Below are positions 51,213 to 60,091 of a stretch of 64,000 bases of DNA, one piece after another (position 1 is the first letter of the stretch; each line of letters begins with the position of its first letter). The position numbers and the translations under genes were made by a program. This stretch comes from Tistrella mobilis (GTDB taxonomy: Bacteria > Pseudomonadota > Alphaproteobacteria > Tistrellales > Tistrellaceae), in NCBI RefSeq assembly GCF_041468085.1, contig NZ_CP121017.1, forward strand, positions 434,001-498,000, read 5' to 3'. Below the pieces are notes generated by a model, which worked only from the letters and a program-made list of their open reading frames with translations, did no database searches and was not told the DNA's origin.

Positions 51213-52549
51213 CCCCGCTGCCGGCGCTGATCCTGGCGGCCCCCGCCTCTTCGGGCGGCAAGACCACCATGACGCTGGGCCTGCTCCGCGCCTTCCGGCG
51301 CCGCGGCCTCGGCCCCGCCGCCGCCAAGCTCGGCCCCGACTATATCGATCCGGCCTTTCACGAGGCGGCCTCGGGCCGGCCCTCGGTCAATCTCGACGGC
51401 TGGGCGATGGCGCCGGCACGGCTGGCCAGGCTGATCGAAGGCCGGATGCCGGCCGGTCTGCTTGCGATCGAGGGGGTGATGGGGCTGTTCGACGGCGCGC
51501 CGGCGCCGGGGGTGAGCGGTGACGGGTCGGCGGCGGCGCTGGCCCGGCTGTTCGCCCTGCCGGTGCTGCTGGTGGTGGATGCCGCGGCGCAGGCGCGCTC
51601 GGCGGCGGCGCTGATCCACGGCTTCCGCAGTTTCGATCCGGCGGTTCGGGTCGCGGCGGTGATCTTCAACCGGGTCGGTGGCCCCGGCCATCGGCGCGTG
51701 CTGGCGGCGGCTGCCGCCGAGGCGGGGGTGAAGGCGCTGGGCTTCGTGCCCCGTCGGGCCGATATCGCCCTGCCGTCGCGCCATCTGGGGCTGGTGCAGG
51801 CCCGCGAAACCACGGATCTGGACGCGCTGCTCGATCGGCTGGCCGATCTGGTCGAGGCGCATGTCGATCTGGATGCCGTGGCGGCGCTGGCCCGGCCAGC
51901 GACCCTGGGCGCCCGGCTGGTGGCGGCGGAACCCGGGCCGGCGGTGCCGCCGCCGGGCGGGCGGATCGCCCTTGCCCGCGACGATGCCTTTGCCTTCATC
52001 TATCCGCATCTGCTGGAGGACTGGCACACGGCGGGTGCCGAGGTGCTGCCCTTTTCGCCGCTGGCGGGGGAGGCGCCGGACCCGGCGGCCGATGCCGTCT
52101 GGCTGCCCGGCGGCTATCCCGAGCTTCATGCCGGGCGGCTTGCGGCCGATCGCGCCTGGGTGCGCGGGCTGGAAGCGGCCCGGGATCGCGGGGCGGTGAT
52201 CTTCGGGGAATGCGGCGGCTATATGGCGCTGGGCGAGGTGCTGACCGATGCCGATGGCCGCGACTGGCCGATGGCGGGGCTGCTGGGGCTTTCCACCAGT
52301 TTCGCCACAAGACGGCTGCATCTTGGCTATCGCCTTGGCCGGATGACGGCGGGGCCGCTGGAGGGCAGGCTCTGGCGCGGCCATGAATTCCACTATGCCA
52401 CCATCACCGCCGAGCGCGGCACGCCGCTCTGGTCGTCGGTCGAGGATGCGACCGGGGCCGCGGTCGCCGCGGCGCAGGGGCTTCGGGCCGGACGGGTCGC
52501 CGGCTCGTTCCTGCATCTGATCGCGGTGGATCAGTCCGTGGCCGGCTGA
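51209..52549 (+). CDS. cobB: cobyrinate/hydrogenobyrinate a,c-diamide synthase
   Basis: An ATP- and glutamine-dependent amidase, 446 aa. The DethioB-synthetase-like N-domain has APASSGGKTTMTLGLLRAF and KLGPDYIDPAFHEAASGR, then GVMGLFDG. The glutaminase domain has GGYPELHAGRLAADRAW, the catalytic Cys in FGECGGYMALGEVL, and HEFHYATI near the end. GTG start overlapping the cobA stop (GTGA). The 3' end overlaps the convergent eamA-type gene by 19 bp. Confidence 0.95.
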   Translation: MTPLPALILAAPASSGGKTTMTLGLLRAFRRRGLGPAAAKLGPDYIDPAFHEAASGRPSVNLDGWAMAPARLARLIEGRMPAGLLAIEGVMGLFDGAPAPGVSGDGSAAALARLFALPVLLVVDAAAQARSAAALIHGFRSFDPAVRVAAVIFNRVGGPGHRRVLAAAAAEAGVKALGFVPRRADIALPSRHLGLVQARETTDLDALLDRLADLVEAHVDLDAVAALARPATLGARLVAAEPGPAVPPPGGRIALARDDAFAFIYPHLLEDWHTAGAEVLPFSPLAGEAPDPAADAVWLPGGYPELHAGRLAADRAWVRGLEAARDRGAVIFGECGGYMALGEVLTDADGRDWPMAGLLGLSTSFATRRLHLGYRLGRMTAGPLEGRLWRGHEFHYATITAERGTPLWSSVEDATGAAVAAAQGLRAGRVAGSFLHLIAVDQSVAG

Positions 52550-53427
52550 GCCGGGGCGGGTGCGGCGGCGCTGCCCCGCCGGGCGGTGAGCGTGGTGCCG
52601 GCCGAGGCCGAGATGATCGCGGCGATCGCCAGCCATTGCAGCATCGACAGCTGTTCGCCCATGAAGACGAGGCCCGACAGGGCGGCCATGGCCGGCTCGA
52701 TGCTCATCAGAATGCCGAAGGTGCGGGTCGGCAGGCGGGTCAGCGCCACCATTTCCAGCGCATAGGGCAGGGCGGTGGACAGCACCGCCACCACCAGCGC
52801 CACCGGCAGGATCGCGGGATCGAGCAGCCCGGTGCCGGCGTGGACGATGCCGAAGGGCATCACCAGCGCCGCCGCGATCAGTGCGCCATAGGCCGAGGTC
52901 TGCATGCCGTGGGTGGCACCCGCTTTCTGGCCGAACAGGATGTAGAGCGCCCAGCAGGCACCGGCTGCCAGCGCATAGGCGGCCCCCAGCGGATCGACAC
53001 CGTTTTCGAGGCCGCCCACCGGCAGGAGCAGCAGCAGCCCCGCCACCGCCAGCACCACCCACAGGAAATCCATCGGCCGGCGGGCGCCGGCCAGCGCCAC
53101 GATCAATGGACCGGTGAATTCCAGCGCCACCGCCACGCCCAGCGGCACGGTGCGCAACGCCATATAGAAAGAGAGGTTCATGCCCCCCAGCGCCAGGCCG
53201 TAGATCGCCACGGATTTCATCGCCGAACTGGTGAAGCGCACCCGCCAGGGCCGGAACACCGCCATCAGCAGGATCGAGGCGAAGACCAGCCTGAGCGTCA
53301 CCGCCCCTTGAGCCCCGATCTCGGGGAACAGCGTCTTGGCGAGCGAGGCGCCGCTCTGGATCGAGGCGATCGCGATCAGCAGCAGCCCGACGGGCAGCAG
53401 GATCGAGCCCTGGTGGCGGGAGGACAT
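52531..53427 (-). CDS. EamA/RhtA-type DMT exporter
   Basis: A ten-helix drug/metabolite transporter of about 298 aa with two EamA repeats (SLAKTLFPEIGAQGAVTLRLVFASILL and YALAAGACWALYILFGQKAG). LSFYMALRTVPLGVAVALEFTGPLIVAL and RLPTRTFGILMSIEPAMAAL are close to RhtA-type threonine/homoserine exporters. ATG 53427 removes a Pro-rich upstream stretch that is not part of the fold. Divergent XRE-cupin gene 53522 is its likely regulator. Confidence 0.87.
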   Translation of the reverse strand: MSSRHQGSILLPVGLLLIAIASIQSGASLAKTLFPEIGAQGAVTLRLVFASILLMAVFRPWRVRFTSSAMKSVAIYGLALGGMNLSFYMALRTVPLGVAVALEFTGPLIVALAGARRPMDFLWVVLAVAGLLLLLPVGGLENGVDPLGAAYALAAGACWALYILFGQKAGATHGMQTSAYGALIAAALVMPFGIVHAGTGLLDPAILPVALVVAVLSTALPYALEMVALTRLPTRTFGILMSIEPAMAALSGLVFMGEQLSMLQWLAIAAIISASAGTTLTARRGSAAAPAPAQPATD

Positions 53428-53521
53428 GGTCGGCAGGCTTTCGGGCGGGGCGGGAGGGGGGCTTCCGGCGTCGGAAGCATGATGTAATATACTGCTCAGA
53501 GCGGAGGATATGGGCAATATA

Positions 53522-54088
53522 ATGCACAGTCAAGACGGGGGCCGCCCGCCGATCCTGGAGCATGTGGCCGGCAATCTGCGCCGGCTGCGCCAGGAAGCCC
53601 GGATGAGCCAGGAGGCGCTGGCGGAACGTGCCGGCGTCAGCCGCCGGATGCTGGTGAATATCGAACGCGGCGACGCGAATGTCAGCCTGGCCACCCTCGA
53701 CCGGCTGGCGGCGGGATTGGGCGTGCTGTTCGTCGATCTGGTCCGCAGCCCTGATCCGACAGCCGATCGCGGCCGTATCGCCGCCCTCGCCTGGGCCGGC
53801 CCGGCGCCCGAGAGCCGCGGCACGCTGCTGACCGGGGTTGCGGCAGCCCAGGCGGCCGAACTCTGGCTCTGGTCGCTCGGCCCCGGCGACCGCTATGCCT
53901 CGGGCCCTGATCCTGCCGGCTGGCAGGACATGGTCTATGTGCTGGAAGGCCGCCTGACCGTGGAGGTCGACGGCACCACGCGGATCGTCGAGGCCGGCGA
54001 CTTCCACGCCTTCCCCACCGACCGCCCCTTCGCCTATGTGAACCCGGGGCCGGGCCTGCTGCGCTTCCTGCGCAACGTCGTCTATTGA
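53522..54088 (+). CDS. XRE-family regulator with C-terminal cupin
   Basis: About 188 aa. The N-terminal helix-turn-helix (LRRLRQEARMSQEALAERAGVSRRMLVNIERGDANVSLATL) is joined to a cupin (YASGPDPAGWQDMVYVLEGRLTVEVDGTTRIVEAGDFHAFPT). Such regulators often sit divergently from an EamA exporter and respond to a small metabolite. The start is uncertain: ATG 53522 has GGAGG fourteen bases away, while ATG 53510 has it too close. Confidence 0.9.
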   Translation: MHSQDGGRPPILEHVAGNLRRLRQEARMSQEALAERAGVSRRMLVNIERGDANVSLATLDRLAAGLGVLFVDLVRSPDPTADRGRIAALAWAGPAPESRGTLLTGVAAAQAAELWLWSLGPGDRYASGPDPAGWQDMVYVLEGRLTVEVDGTTRIVEAGDFHAFPTDRPFAYVNPGPGLLRFLRNVVY

Positions 54089-54137
54089 GCCACCCCGCCT
54101 GCCCCGGCCCCAACCTCGATCCCGGGCTGGTCCCCCG

Positions 54138-54200
54138 CTTATTTAAGGCGTTTAATCAGCCGGCAGGCTTATTAAAGAAAATCGCAAAAATTTAAATAAG
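54138..54200 (+). promoter_or_regulatory. AT-rich region with repeated half-sites before fic
   Basis: A sharply AT-rich stretch contains CTTATTTAA (54138-54146), TTTAATCAG, CTTATTAAAG (54168-54177) and TTAAATAAG (54192-54200). The outer pair is a 9-bp inverted repeat. It lies directly upstream of fic and could be the promoter and operator, perhaps bound by the wing-helix tail of Fic itself. Confidence 0.4.
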
Positions 54201-54204
54201 GGAT

Positions 54205-55380
54205 GTGGGAGGCATGGTGGTCGACCCAAGGCGCCTGGGAGAGCGGGTCCCGGTTGTCGTGATGAACGAGCGGGTGGATGCCTTCGTCCCGCCGGCTCTG
54301 CCGCCGGTCCCGGCCGTCGATCCCGTTCCCTTCATGGCCCTGCTCGGCCGCGCAGACCGGGCGCTTGGGCGCCTCGATGGTATCGTGTCCATGTTGCCGC
54401 GACAGGAGCTCTTTCTGTATCTCTATGTCCGCAAGGAAGCCCTGCTGTCCTCTCAGATTGAGGGCACGCAATCGACGCTGACCGATCTGCTTCGCTTTGA
54501 AGCAGCGGCTGAAGCGGGCGTCCCGATTGACGATGTGCGAGAGGTTTCCAACTACGTCGATGCCCTCATCTACGGCGTCGAGCGCTTGCGGGATCTGCCG
54601 CTCTCGCTCAGGCTGGTGCGCGAACTGCACGCCCGTCTTCTCAGAAGCAGCCGGGGCGAGGCAGCTGCACCCGGTGAATTCCGGCGGACCCAGAACTGGA
54701 TCGGCGGGCTGCGGCCGTCTGATGCCATGTTCGTCCCGCCGCCCGTCGACCGGATGCATGCCTGTCTGGATGCGCTGGAGCGTTTCATACATGCCGAAGA
54801 CAACCTGCCGCCGCTCATCCGCGCCGCCATGCTTCATGTGCAATTCGAGACCATACATCCCTTCCTCGATGGCAACGGCCGTGTCGGGCGCCTGCTGGTC
54901 ATCCTGTACCTGTTGCAGGCCGGCGTGCTTGCCCAGCCGCTGCTGTATCTGAGCCTGTATCTCAAGACCCATCGACGGGCTTATTACGATCATCTTCAGG
55001 CGGTGCGGGAAGCAGGGGACTGGGAAGGCTGGATCGGATTCTTCCTTGAAGGTGTCGCACAGACTGCCGAACAGGCTTATGGCGCAGCCCAGCGTATTCT
55101 CGACCTGCATCGGAGCGATCGCGATCGGGTGACGTCCGGCCTGCCGAATCCGAATTCGGCGCTGAGAGTGCTGGAGGTTCTGCGGCAGACGCCGTTCGTT
55201 ACGGCGGCCAGCCTGGTGGACGCGACCGGGCTGTCGACGCCCACTGCCAATGCCGCTCTCGCCCAGCTCGAAACACTCGGGATCGTGCGCGAAGTTACCG
55301 GGCGCAGGCGTGGGCGGGTTTTTGCCTATGATGCCCTGATGGCGATCCTGTCCGAAGGCACCGAGCCTCTGCCCCGATAA
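54205..55380 (+). CDS. Fic family protein (adenylyltransferase-type)
   Basis: Fic enzymes transfer AMP or related groups from nucleotides to hydroxyls of target proteins. The 391-aa product has an N-terminal helical domain with the inhibitory motif SSQIEGTQST (Glu near residue 85), the core H218-PFLDGNGRVGR and a C-terminal winged helix (ASLVDATGLSTPTANAALAQLETLGIVREV). The intact motif implies activity with autoinhibition. Codon use is visibly less G+C-rich than the neighbours, suggesting transfer. GTG 54205 is used; ATG 54214 is equally possible. Confidence 0.9.
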   Translation: MGGMVVDPRRLGERVPVVVMNERVDAFVPPALPPVPAVDPVPFMALLGRADRALGRLDGIVSMLPRQELFLYLYVRKEALLSSQIEGTQSTLTDLLRFEAAAEAGVPIDDVREVSNYVDALIYGVERLRDLPLSLRLVRELHARLLRSSRGEAAAPGEFRRTQNWIGGLRPSDAMFVPPPVDRMHACLDALERFIHAEDNLPPLIRAAMLHVQFETIHPFLDGNGRVGRLLVILYLLQAGVLAQPLLYLSLYLKTHRRAYYDHLQAVREAGDWEGWIGFFLEGVAQTAEQAYGAAQRILDLHRSDRDRVTSGLPNPNSALRVLEVLRQTPFVTAASLVDATGLSTPTANAALAQLETLGIVREVTGRRRGRVFAYDALMAILSEGTEPLPR

Positions 55381-55857
55381 TCAGGGGGCGCCGGTGACCG
55401 CCGGCAGCCTTTCGCCCCGGCGGAGCATGTGGCCGCGGCCGGCGGCGATGCCGAGTTCCAGGCTGGCGGCGACCCGTTCGGCCTTATCGATCAGCAGGGC
55501 GGCGCCCGGGGGTGTGCAGAGCTCGGTTGCGGTCTCGCGGAAGAGGCTGAGCCAGCGGTCGAAATCGGCGCCCGAGACGGGCAGAGGCAGATGGGCCTGC
55601 ATCGGCCGGCCGTGATAATCGCCGGTCATCAGGGCGAGGGACGACCAGAAGCGCTTCATCTTCGCCAGATGCGGGCCCCAATCCGCATCCGACAGACGGG
55701 CGGCGAAGAGCGGCGCCAGCACCGGATCGGCCCGCACCCGGTCGTAGAAGCGGTCGACCACAAGACCGATCGTCGTGTCGTCGAGGCCGGTTGCCGCCAT
55801 CACCTCGCGGGTCAGCGCCTCGCGGCGGGCGGGCCCGCCTTCGGGATCTGCGGTCAT
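55381..55857 (-). CDS. group III truncated hemoglobin
   Basis: A 158-aa globin, binding O2 or NO at heme. The pattern IGLVVDRFYDRVRADPVLAPLFAARL, MKRFWSSLALMTGDYHGRPMQAHLPLP (proximal His in the final part) and FDRWLSLFRETATEL is that of group III truncated hemoglobins. ATG 55857 has GGAGG five bases upstream; ATG 55869 is possible. It starts 22 bp after the stop of the binding-protein gene, so it is probably the last gene of the B12-regulated operon. Confidence 0.9.
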   Translation of the reverse strand: MTADPEGGPARREALTREVMAATGLDDTTIGLVVDRFYDRVRADPVLAPLFAARLSDADWGPHLAKMKRFWSSLALMTGDYHGRPMQAHLPLPVSGADFDRWLSLFRETATELCTPPGAALLIDKAERVAASLELGIAAGRGHMLRRGERLPAVTGAP

Positions 55858-55879
55858 CTCGGCCTCCATAGATGTATCT

Positions 55880-56842
55880 TCAGGGAATGTTATGAGCCGA
55901 CGGGCGATCTCCTGCAAGGGGGGCGTCTGCGGCCGATTGGCGCGCCGCGGCCAGGGTCCGCGCCAGATGGCGGGCGGCCAGGCCGGTGCGGATGCCGGCA
56001 ACGGTTTCGGAAAAGGGGAGGGTCGCGATCTGCCCGGTCCGCAGGGCGCGGAGACCGGAAAGGGCGGAATCGGTCTTGAGCCGGCGCCGCTTCTCCGCAG
56101 CGGGGTCTGCCGTGGTGTCGACCAGCAGGATCAGGTCGGGATCCCGGGCGAGCACGGTTTCCCACGACACGCTTGCCCAGCGGCCGGGCGTGTCGTCGAA
56201 GATGTTGCGCGCACCCGCACGGGCGAGCAGGCGGGTCAGCAGACCGTCGCGGCCGACGGTATAGGGCGCCTTGTCGCCGCCGTCATAGATGAAGACCGTC
56301 AAGGCCGGCCCAGGCTCCAGCGCCTTGATCCCGGCCTCGATCCCGGCCACAAGCTGATCTGCCCGTTGCTCGCGATCGAACAGCACACCCATCTGCCGGA
56401 TGTCGGCGATCGCGGTCGCGACCGGATCATCGCCCGCGGCCATGCAGCCCGAGGCCAGCACATGGGTTGGGATGCCGAACTGTGCAAAGGTCTCACGCGG
56501 GCCCAGCCCGCCGGCACCGAAGGCCGAGGCGAAGCCGCCCAGCACGAGATCCGGCAGCAGGCCCGCCACCGCTTCGGTGGCGAGATAGCGGTCGAATCTG
56601 ACCGGGATGCTGTCGAACCCGGCCTGAAGATCGGGCGGCAGGGTATCGTCGAGATAGCCGGCGGCGGCGATGCGGTCGGCGAGGCCCAGGGCGAGCAGGA
56701 TCTCGATCGCGTGCTGATGCACCACGACCACCCGCTCCGGCGGGCGGTCGGGCAGGGGCGGGTTGCCACAGGCATCGGCGGCACGGGCAGGCCCGGCCAT
56801 GAGGGCCAGGCAGAGCAGGAGCAGGGCCGCCAGCCGCGTCAA
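55880..56842 (-). CDS. BtuF-like periplasmic binding protein
   Basis: A 320-aa ABC-type binding protein with a signal peptide (LTRLAALLLLCLALMAGPARA). The metal-chelate-binding fold is ERVVVVHQHAIEILLALGLADRIAAAGYLDD, PDLVLGGFASAFG, VFIYDGGDKAPYTVGRDGLL and DPDLILLVDTTADP. It is placed after a riboswitch-controlled BtuB-like receptor, so cobalamin or a cobalt complex is the likely ligand. The start is TTG 56842, with GGGAGG seven bases upstream, overlapping the previous stop. No BtuC/BtuD genes follow in the window. Confidence 0.75.
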   Translation of the reverse strand: MTRLAALLLLCLALMAGPARAADACGNPPLPDRPPERVVVVHQHAIEILLALGLADRIAAAGYLDDTLPPDLQAGFDSIPVRFDRYLATEAVAGLLPDLVLGGFASAFGAGGLGPRETFAQFGIPTHVLASGCMAAGDDPVATAIADIRQMGVLFDREQRADQLVAGIEAGIKALEPGPALTVFIYDGGDKAPYTVGRDGLLTRLLARAGARNIFDDTPGRWASVSWETVLARDPDLILLVDTTADPAAEKRRRLKTDSALSGLRALRTGQIATLPFSETVAGIRTGLAARHLARTLAAARQSAADAPLAGDRPSAHNIP

Positions 56843-57597
56843 TCCCGCCCCTCCCGGAACAGCAGATCGGCCACCGGCCGGCCGTCCCTCAGATGTTCCG
56901 TGGCGATCCGCCGGGCGGCGCCGGCATCGGGCACTGCATACCAAAAGCCGCCCGGATGGATCGTCGCCACCGGCCCGCGATTGCAGGGATAGAGGCAGCG
57001 GGTGCGGGTGACCATCACCCGATCCGCCGTTTTGCCGCGCAGCCCCGCCTCTTCCAGCGCATCGAGCATCGCCGTCCAGACGGCACCCGATCCGCGGTGG
57101 GCACAGCGCGGCCCGTCGCAGGCGAAGAGATGGAAAGCATGGTCCGGCGGGTCGTTCCAGGAGGGCCGGCTGTCGGTGGCGGGGCTTTGGCGCACGTCTT
57201 CCACCGGACCGGCCGTGATGCGCGAGACCACGGCCGAGACGAAGGCCGGATCGCCATCGACCGGATCCGAGAAGGCGATGTCGAGCGTAACCTCCCGGCG
57301 GTTGGCCCAGTCGTGCAGTGCACCGGGCAGCCAGCCGCGCAGGCTCATATCCGCCGGCACGACGAGGTCGACCACCAGCACCCGGACCCGGCCCTGGCCG
57401 TCGAGCGCCTCCAGCGCGCCCGCGACCGACGGGACCGCAAGTTCGGCAAAGGCCAGCACCACCGGTCCTGAAAAGCCGGTCTCGTCGGCCAGGTGCGCCG
57501 CCACGGCCGCGCGCAGTGCCTCCAGCCGCCGCGGGCTGCCATAGCCGCGGCGGACCAGCAGAAGGATCACGTCCGGTGGGGCGGCATTGGCCGGCAT
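56839..57597 (-). CDS. CbiX-like plus 2Fe-2S thioredoxin-like ferredoxin protein
   Basis: A 252-aa protein. The N-terminal half (LLLVRRGYGSPRRLEALRAAVAAHL, VVLAFAELAVPSVAGAL, RVRVLVVDLVVPADMSLRGW) resembles a CbiX/sirohydrochlorin-chelatase half domain. The C-terminal half (HLFACDGPRCAHRGSGAVW, TRTRCLYPCNRGPVATIHPGGFWY) has the four cysteines of thioredoxin-like 2Fe-2S ferredoxins found in cobalamin clusters. Its function is not known. ATG 57597 overlaps the receptor's end region; ATG 57615 is an alternative. It is second in the B12 riboswitch operon. Confidence 0.75.
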   Translation of the reverse strand: MPANAAPPDVILLLVRRGYGSPRRLEALRAAVAAHLADETGFSGPVVLAFAELAVPSVAGALEALDGQGRVRVLVVDLVVPADMSLRGWLPGALHDWANRREVTLDIAFSDPVDGDPAFVSAVVSRITAGPVEDVRQSPATDSRPSWNDPPDHAFHLFACDGPRCAHRGSGAVWTAMLDALEEAGLRGKTADRVMVTRTRCLYPCNRGPVATIHPGGFWYAVPDAGAARRIATEHLRDGRPVADLLFREGRD

Positions 57598-57598
57598 G

Positions 57599-59572
57599 TC
57601 AGAAACTGTAGCCATAGCGCAGTTCTGCGGTGAGCGGCCGGCCCAGCTGATCGACATAGCGGCCGGACGTGCTGGTGCCGGCGCGCGCGGTGGCATAGTC
57701 CTGGTCGAACAGGTTTTCCACCGTCAGGGTCAGCCGGTGGGCGCCTTTGGGGCCGAAGGCATAGAAGCCCGAGGCATCGAAGACGACATAATCCCCATAG
57801 GCGACATCGCGGGCACGGACATGGCCGACATGACGGGCGTAAAGATCGGCCCCCCAGCTGTCGCCGGGCGCGAAGCCCAGGCTGTCATCCGGCGTCTCAT
57901 AGCCGATCCGGACGAAACCGTGGCGGGTCGGAATGTTGTCGATCTGTGCCCCGGTGTCCCGGCGCTCGGTCGAGACGAAGGTGGCGCCGGCGCCGGTCGA
58001 CCAGCCGCGGGCGAAATCGAGCCCCACCTCCAGTTCGACACCTTCGGAGAGCACGCCTTCGGAGATGTTGATGAAGCGCTCACCGTCGTCACCGATCATG
58101 TCGTCGATCTCCCGCCGGAAGGCGGTCGCCTCGATGGTGATGCGGGCATCCCGGCCAAGATCGAATTCGATGCCGCCGCCCAGTTCAACCTCGCGGCTGG
58201 TCTCGGGGTCGAGGCCGGGATTGCCCTTGGCGCAGCAATCGTCGTTGGCATAGAGCTGCTCGGCGGTGGGCAGGCGGAAGGATGTGCCGGCAAGTGCCCG
58301 GACGAAGGCCGGGCCGAAGCCCTGGCGGATGCTGGCCGACCAGACCAGCGCCTCGGCACCGTCGGCCGTCCAGTTGTAGCGGGTGCCGATCGACAGATCG
58401 GTCTCGGGCAGGGCATCCAGATGCGGCCGGAGCTGGGTGAACAGCCCATAGGCCTCGCCCGTCTGCCTGCCGATCACCAGCACATCGTCGGCACCGCGGT
58501 AGAACTGGCTGTCGGCGCCGAAGAGCAGTTCCTGTCCGGCGAAGCGCCAGCGGCCCTGAGCCTTCAGCCCGTAATCCTTAAAGCCCCAATAGTCGCCGTC
58601 ATTGACCGTGGTCGTGCCGCCGCCCTCCAGATTGTGGATGCGGGTATAGTCCGTGTCCCAGACGTTCAGATGGGCGCGGAGCGCATAGTCGAAGGCCGCG
58701 CTCGGCGCATGCTCGAAGCTGGCGGTGGCGATGTGCTGGGTACGGTCGTTGAAGACGTCGCGGTTGGCATAGGGTTTGGCGAAATCCAGCTTGCCGGCGG
58801 CGTATTGATAGAACAGATCCGCGCGTGCGGTATCGCCCAGATGCTGCGTGGCGCGAAAGCCCAGATTGGCGACGCGATAGGACCGGCGGCGGTCGCTGAC
58901 CGTGGCCTCGATGTCCTCACTGCGATAGGGGATGTAGCCGTTGCTCTGGTCGTGGGAGCCGAAGACCATCAGATCCAGGGCGCCGGGCGCGTTCGGGAAG
59001 CGGTGACCAACCCGGCCGTCGAGATGGCGGGCGCCGTCGGTGGCGAGGCCGCCGGAAATGGCCCCCTCAGGATCGTTGCCGGTCACCCGGCGGGTGACGA
59101 TGTTGATCACGCCGGCAACCGCCTCGGTGCCGAAGATCAGCCCCTGGGCGCCCTTCACCACCTCGATCCGCTCGATCGCGGCGGTCGAAATCGTGTCGAT
59201 GTAGAGCCCGCCATAGAGCCGGTTGTTGAGCCGGACCCCGTCGAGCAGGATCAGGATGTCGGCCGATCGCGAGCCGCGCAGCGAATAGGTCGCGTAGTCG
59301 AAGGGGCCGTTCTTGGGCGCGACATACAGCCCCGGCACATAGCGCTGCAGCACCCGGGTGACATCGGCCGAGGGGCCGGCGCGCTCGATCTGGGCGCGGG
59401 TCACCACCTCCATTTCCCAGCCCAGGCGGGCGAGGTCGGAGGTTGCCGTCTCTTCGATGCCCGGCGCTTCCACCGACAGCGGGTCGAGACGGGTTTCCGC
59501 CGCCCCTGCAAGGCTGGTGGCGAGAAGTGGTGGCAGGGTTGCAAGCCCTTGGATCCATAGGGGAAAACGCAT
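57599..59572 (-). CDS. btuB: BtuB-like TonB-dependent cobalamin receptor
   Basis: An outer-membrane receptor of 657 aa taking up cobalamin with TonB energy. It has a signal peptide, the plug domain (VTRVLQRYVPGLYVAPKNGPFDYATYSLRGSR, DILILLDGVRLNNRLYGGLY, IERIEVVKGAQGLIFGTEAVAGVINIVTR) and a 22-strand barrel ending in LTAELRYGYSF with the terminal Phe. A cobalamin riboswitch on the same strand upstream supports the substrate. The TonB box is in the first residues after the signal (LDPLSVEAPG). Confidence 0.87.
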   Translation of the reverse strand: MRFPLWIQGLATLPPLLATSLAGAAETRLDPLSVEAPGIEETATSDLARLGWEMEVVTRAQIERAGPSADVTRVLQRYVPGLYVAPKNGPFDYATYSLRGSRSADILILLDGVRLNNRLYGGLYIDTISTAAIERIEVVKGAQGLIFGTEAVAGVINIVTRRVTGNDPEGAISGGLATDGARHLDGRVGHRFPNAPGALDLMVFGSHDQSNGYIPYRSEDIEATVSDRRRSYRVANLGFRATQHLGDTARADLFYQYAAGKLDFAKPYANRDVFNDRTQHIATASFEHAPSAAFDYALRAHLNVWDTDYTRIHNLEGGGTTTVNDGDYWGFKDYGLKAQGRWRFAGQELLFGADSQFYRGADDVLVIGRQTGEAYGLFTQLRPHLDALPETDLSIGTRYNWTADGAEALVWSASIRQGFGPAFVRALAGTSFRLPTAEQLYANDDCCAKGNPGLDPETSREVELGGGIEFDLGRDARITIEATAFRREIDDMIGDDGERFINISEGVLSEGVELEVGLDFARGWSTGAGATFVSTERRDTGAQIDNIPTRHGFVRIGYETPDDSLGFAPGDSWGADLYARHVGHVRARDVAYGDYVVFDASGFYAFGPKGAHRLTLTVENLFDQDYATARAGTSTSGRYVDQLGRPLTAELRYGYSF

Positions 59573-60091
59573 AAACAGGGTCGCATCCTCGTCGACGGAA
59601 CGGGACAGCGACCGCAGCTAACTGGTCTGCAAACGGATCCGGAACGGGGGCGGCCGGCAGCCGGCATACGGACCTTGGGAAACACAGGCCCGAGGGAGAC
59701 CCCCTGGATCAGCGCTCACCGCCCACCGCGGCCTGCCGGTCATGTCACGGGCTGGTATCCGGGCTCGGAAGCCGGACCGGAAATCCGGGCCGGGGGCCGT
59801 CCCTTCCCAGGTCTTCCGACCCAGTGGTTTCGACGGCCTTAAGCTTCCATACCGTTGCGGGGGCAGCAGCGGCTTTGCGGGGCTATGAGCCTTCCGCGTA
59901 CCGCTTTCCCAATTCTCCACCCCCTCCGCCTGGATCGGGGTGGCACCACGTGCGGGCACGATGCTAGCGGCCCGATCCGGCGCGCGCAACGTGATTTCGC
60001 AGCCCGGACCGGGGCTCAGAGAGTGGATTGACGGCGCGGCCATTCGACCTCTACCGTTGCCGCGATCGAACCGAACCAACGCGAGGCGCGC
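59573..60091. other. 519-bp divergent region btuB / cobW
   Basis: It holds the cobalamin riboswitch on the minus strand and the promoter of cobW on the plus strand (59953-60091). No gene is seen. No clear sigma-70 promoter could be placed for cobW. The region between the B12 box and the receptor start probably holds the riboswitch's anti-ribosome-binding-site pairing. Confidence 0.5.
59745..59952 (-). ncRNA. cobalamin riboswitch
   Basis: The minus strand shows the full set of conserved elements in order. These are GGTGCC, then GAATTGGGAAAGCGGT, the core CTGCCCCCGCAACGGTA, ACCACTGGG, CTGGGAAGG, and the B12 box GAGCCCGGATACCAGCC at about 59748-59766. This is the adenosylcobalamin-type switch, placed about 175 bp before the receptor start. 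Binding of B12 would lower expression of the btuB operon. The short upstream end is approximate. Confidence 0.93.

Noticed and set aside
51017..54007. 996-codon open frame on the minus strand across cobB, the EamA gene and the XRE gene
   Set aside because: It is antisense to well-supported genes, is His/Gly/Arg-rich with no recognisable domain, and is explained by high third-position G+C content.
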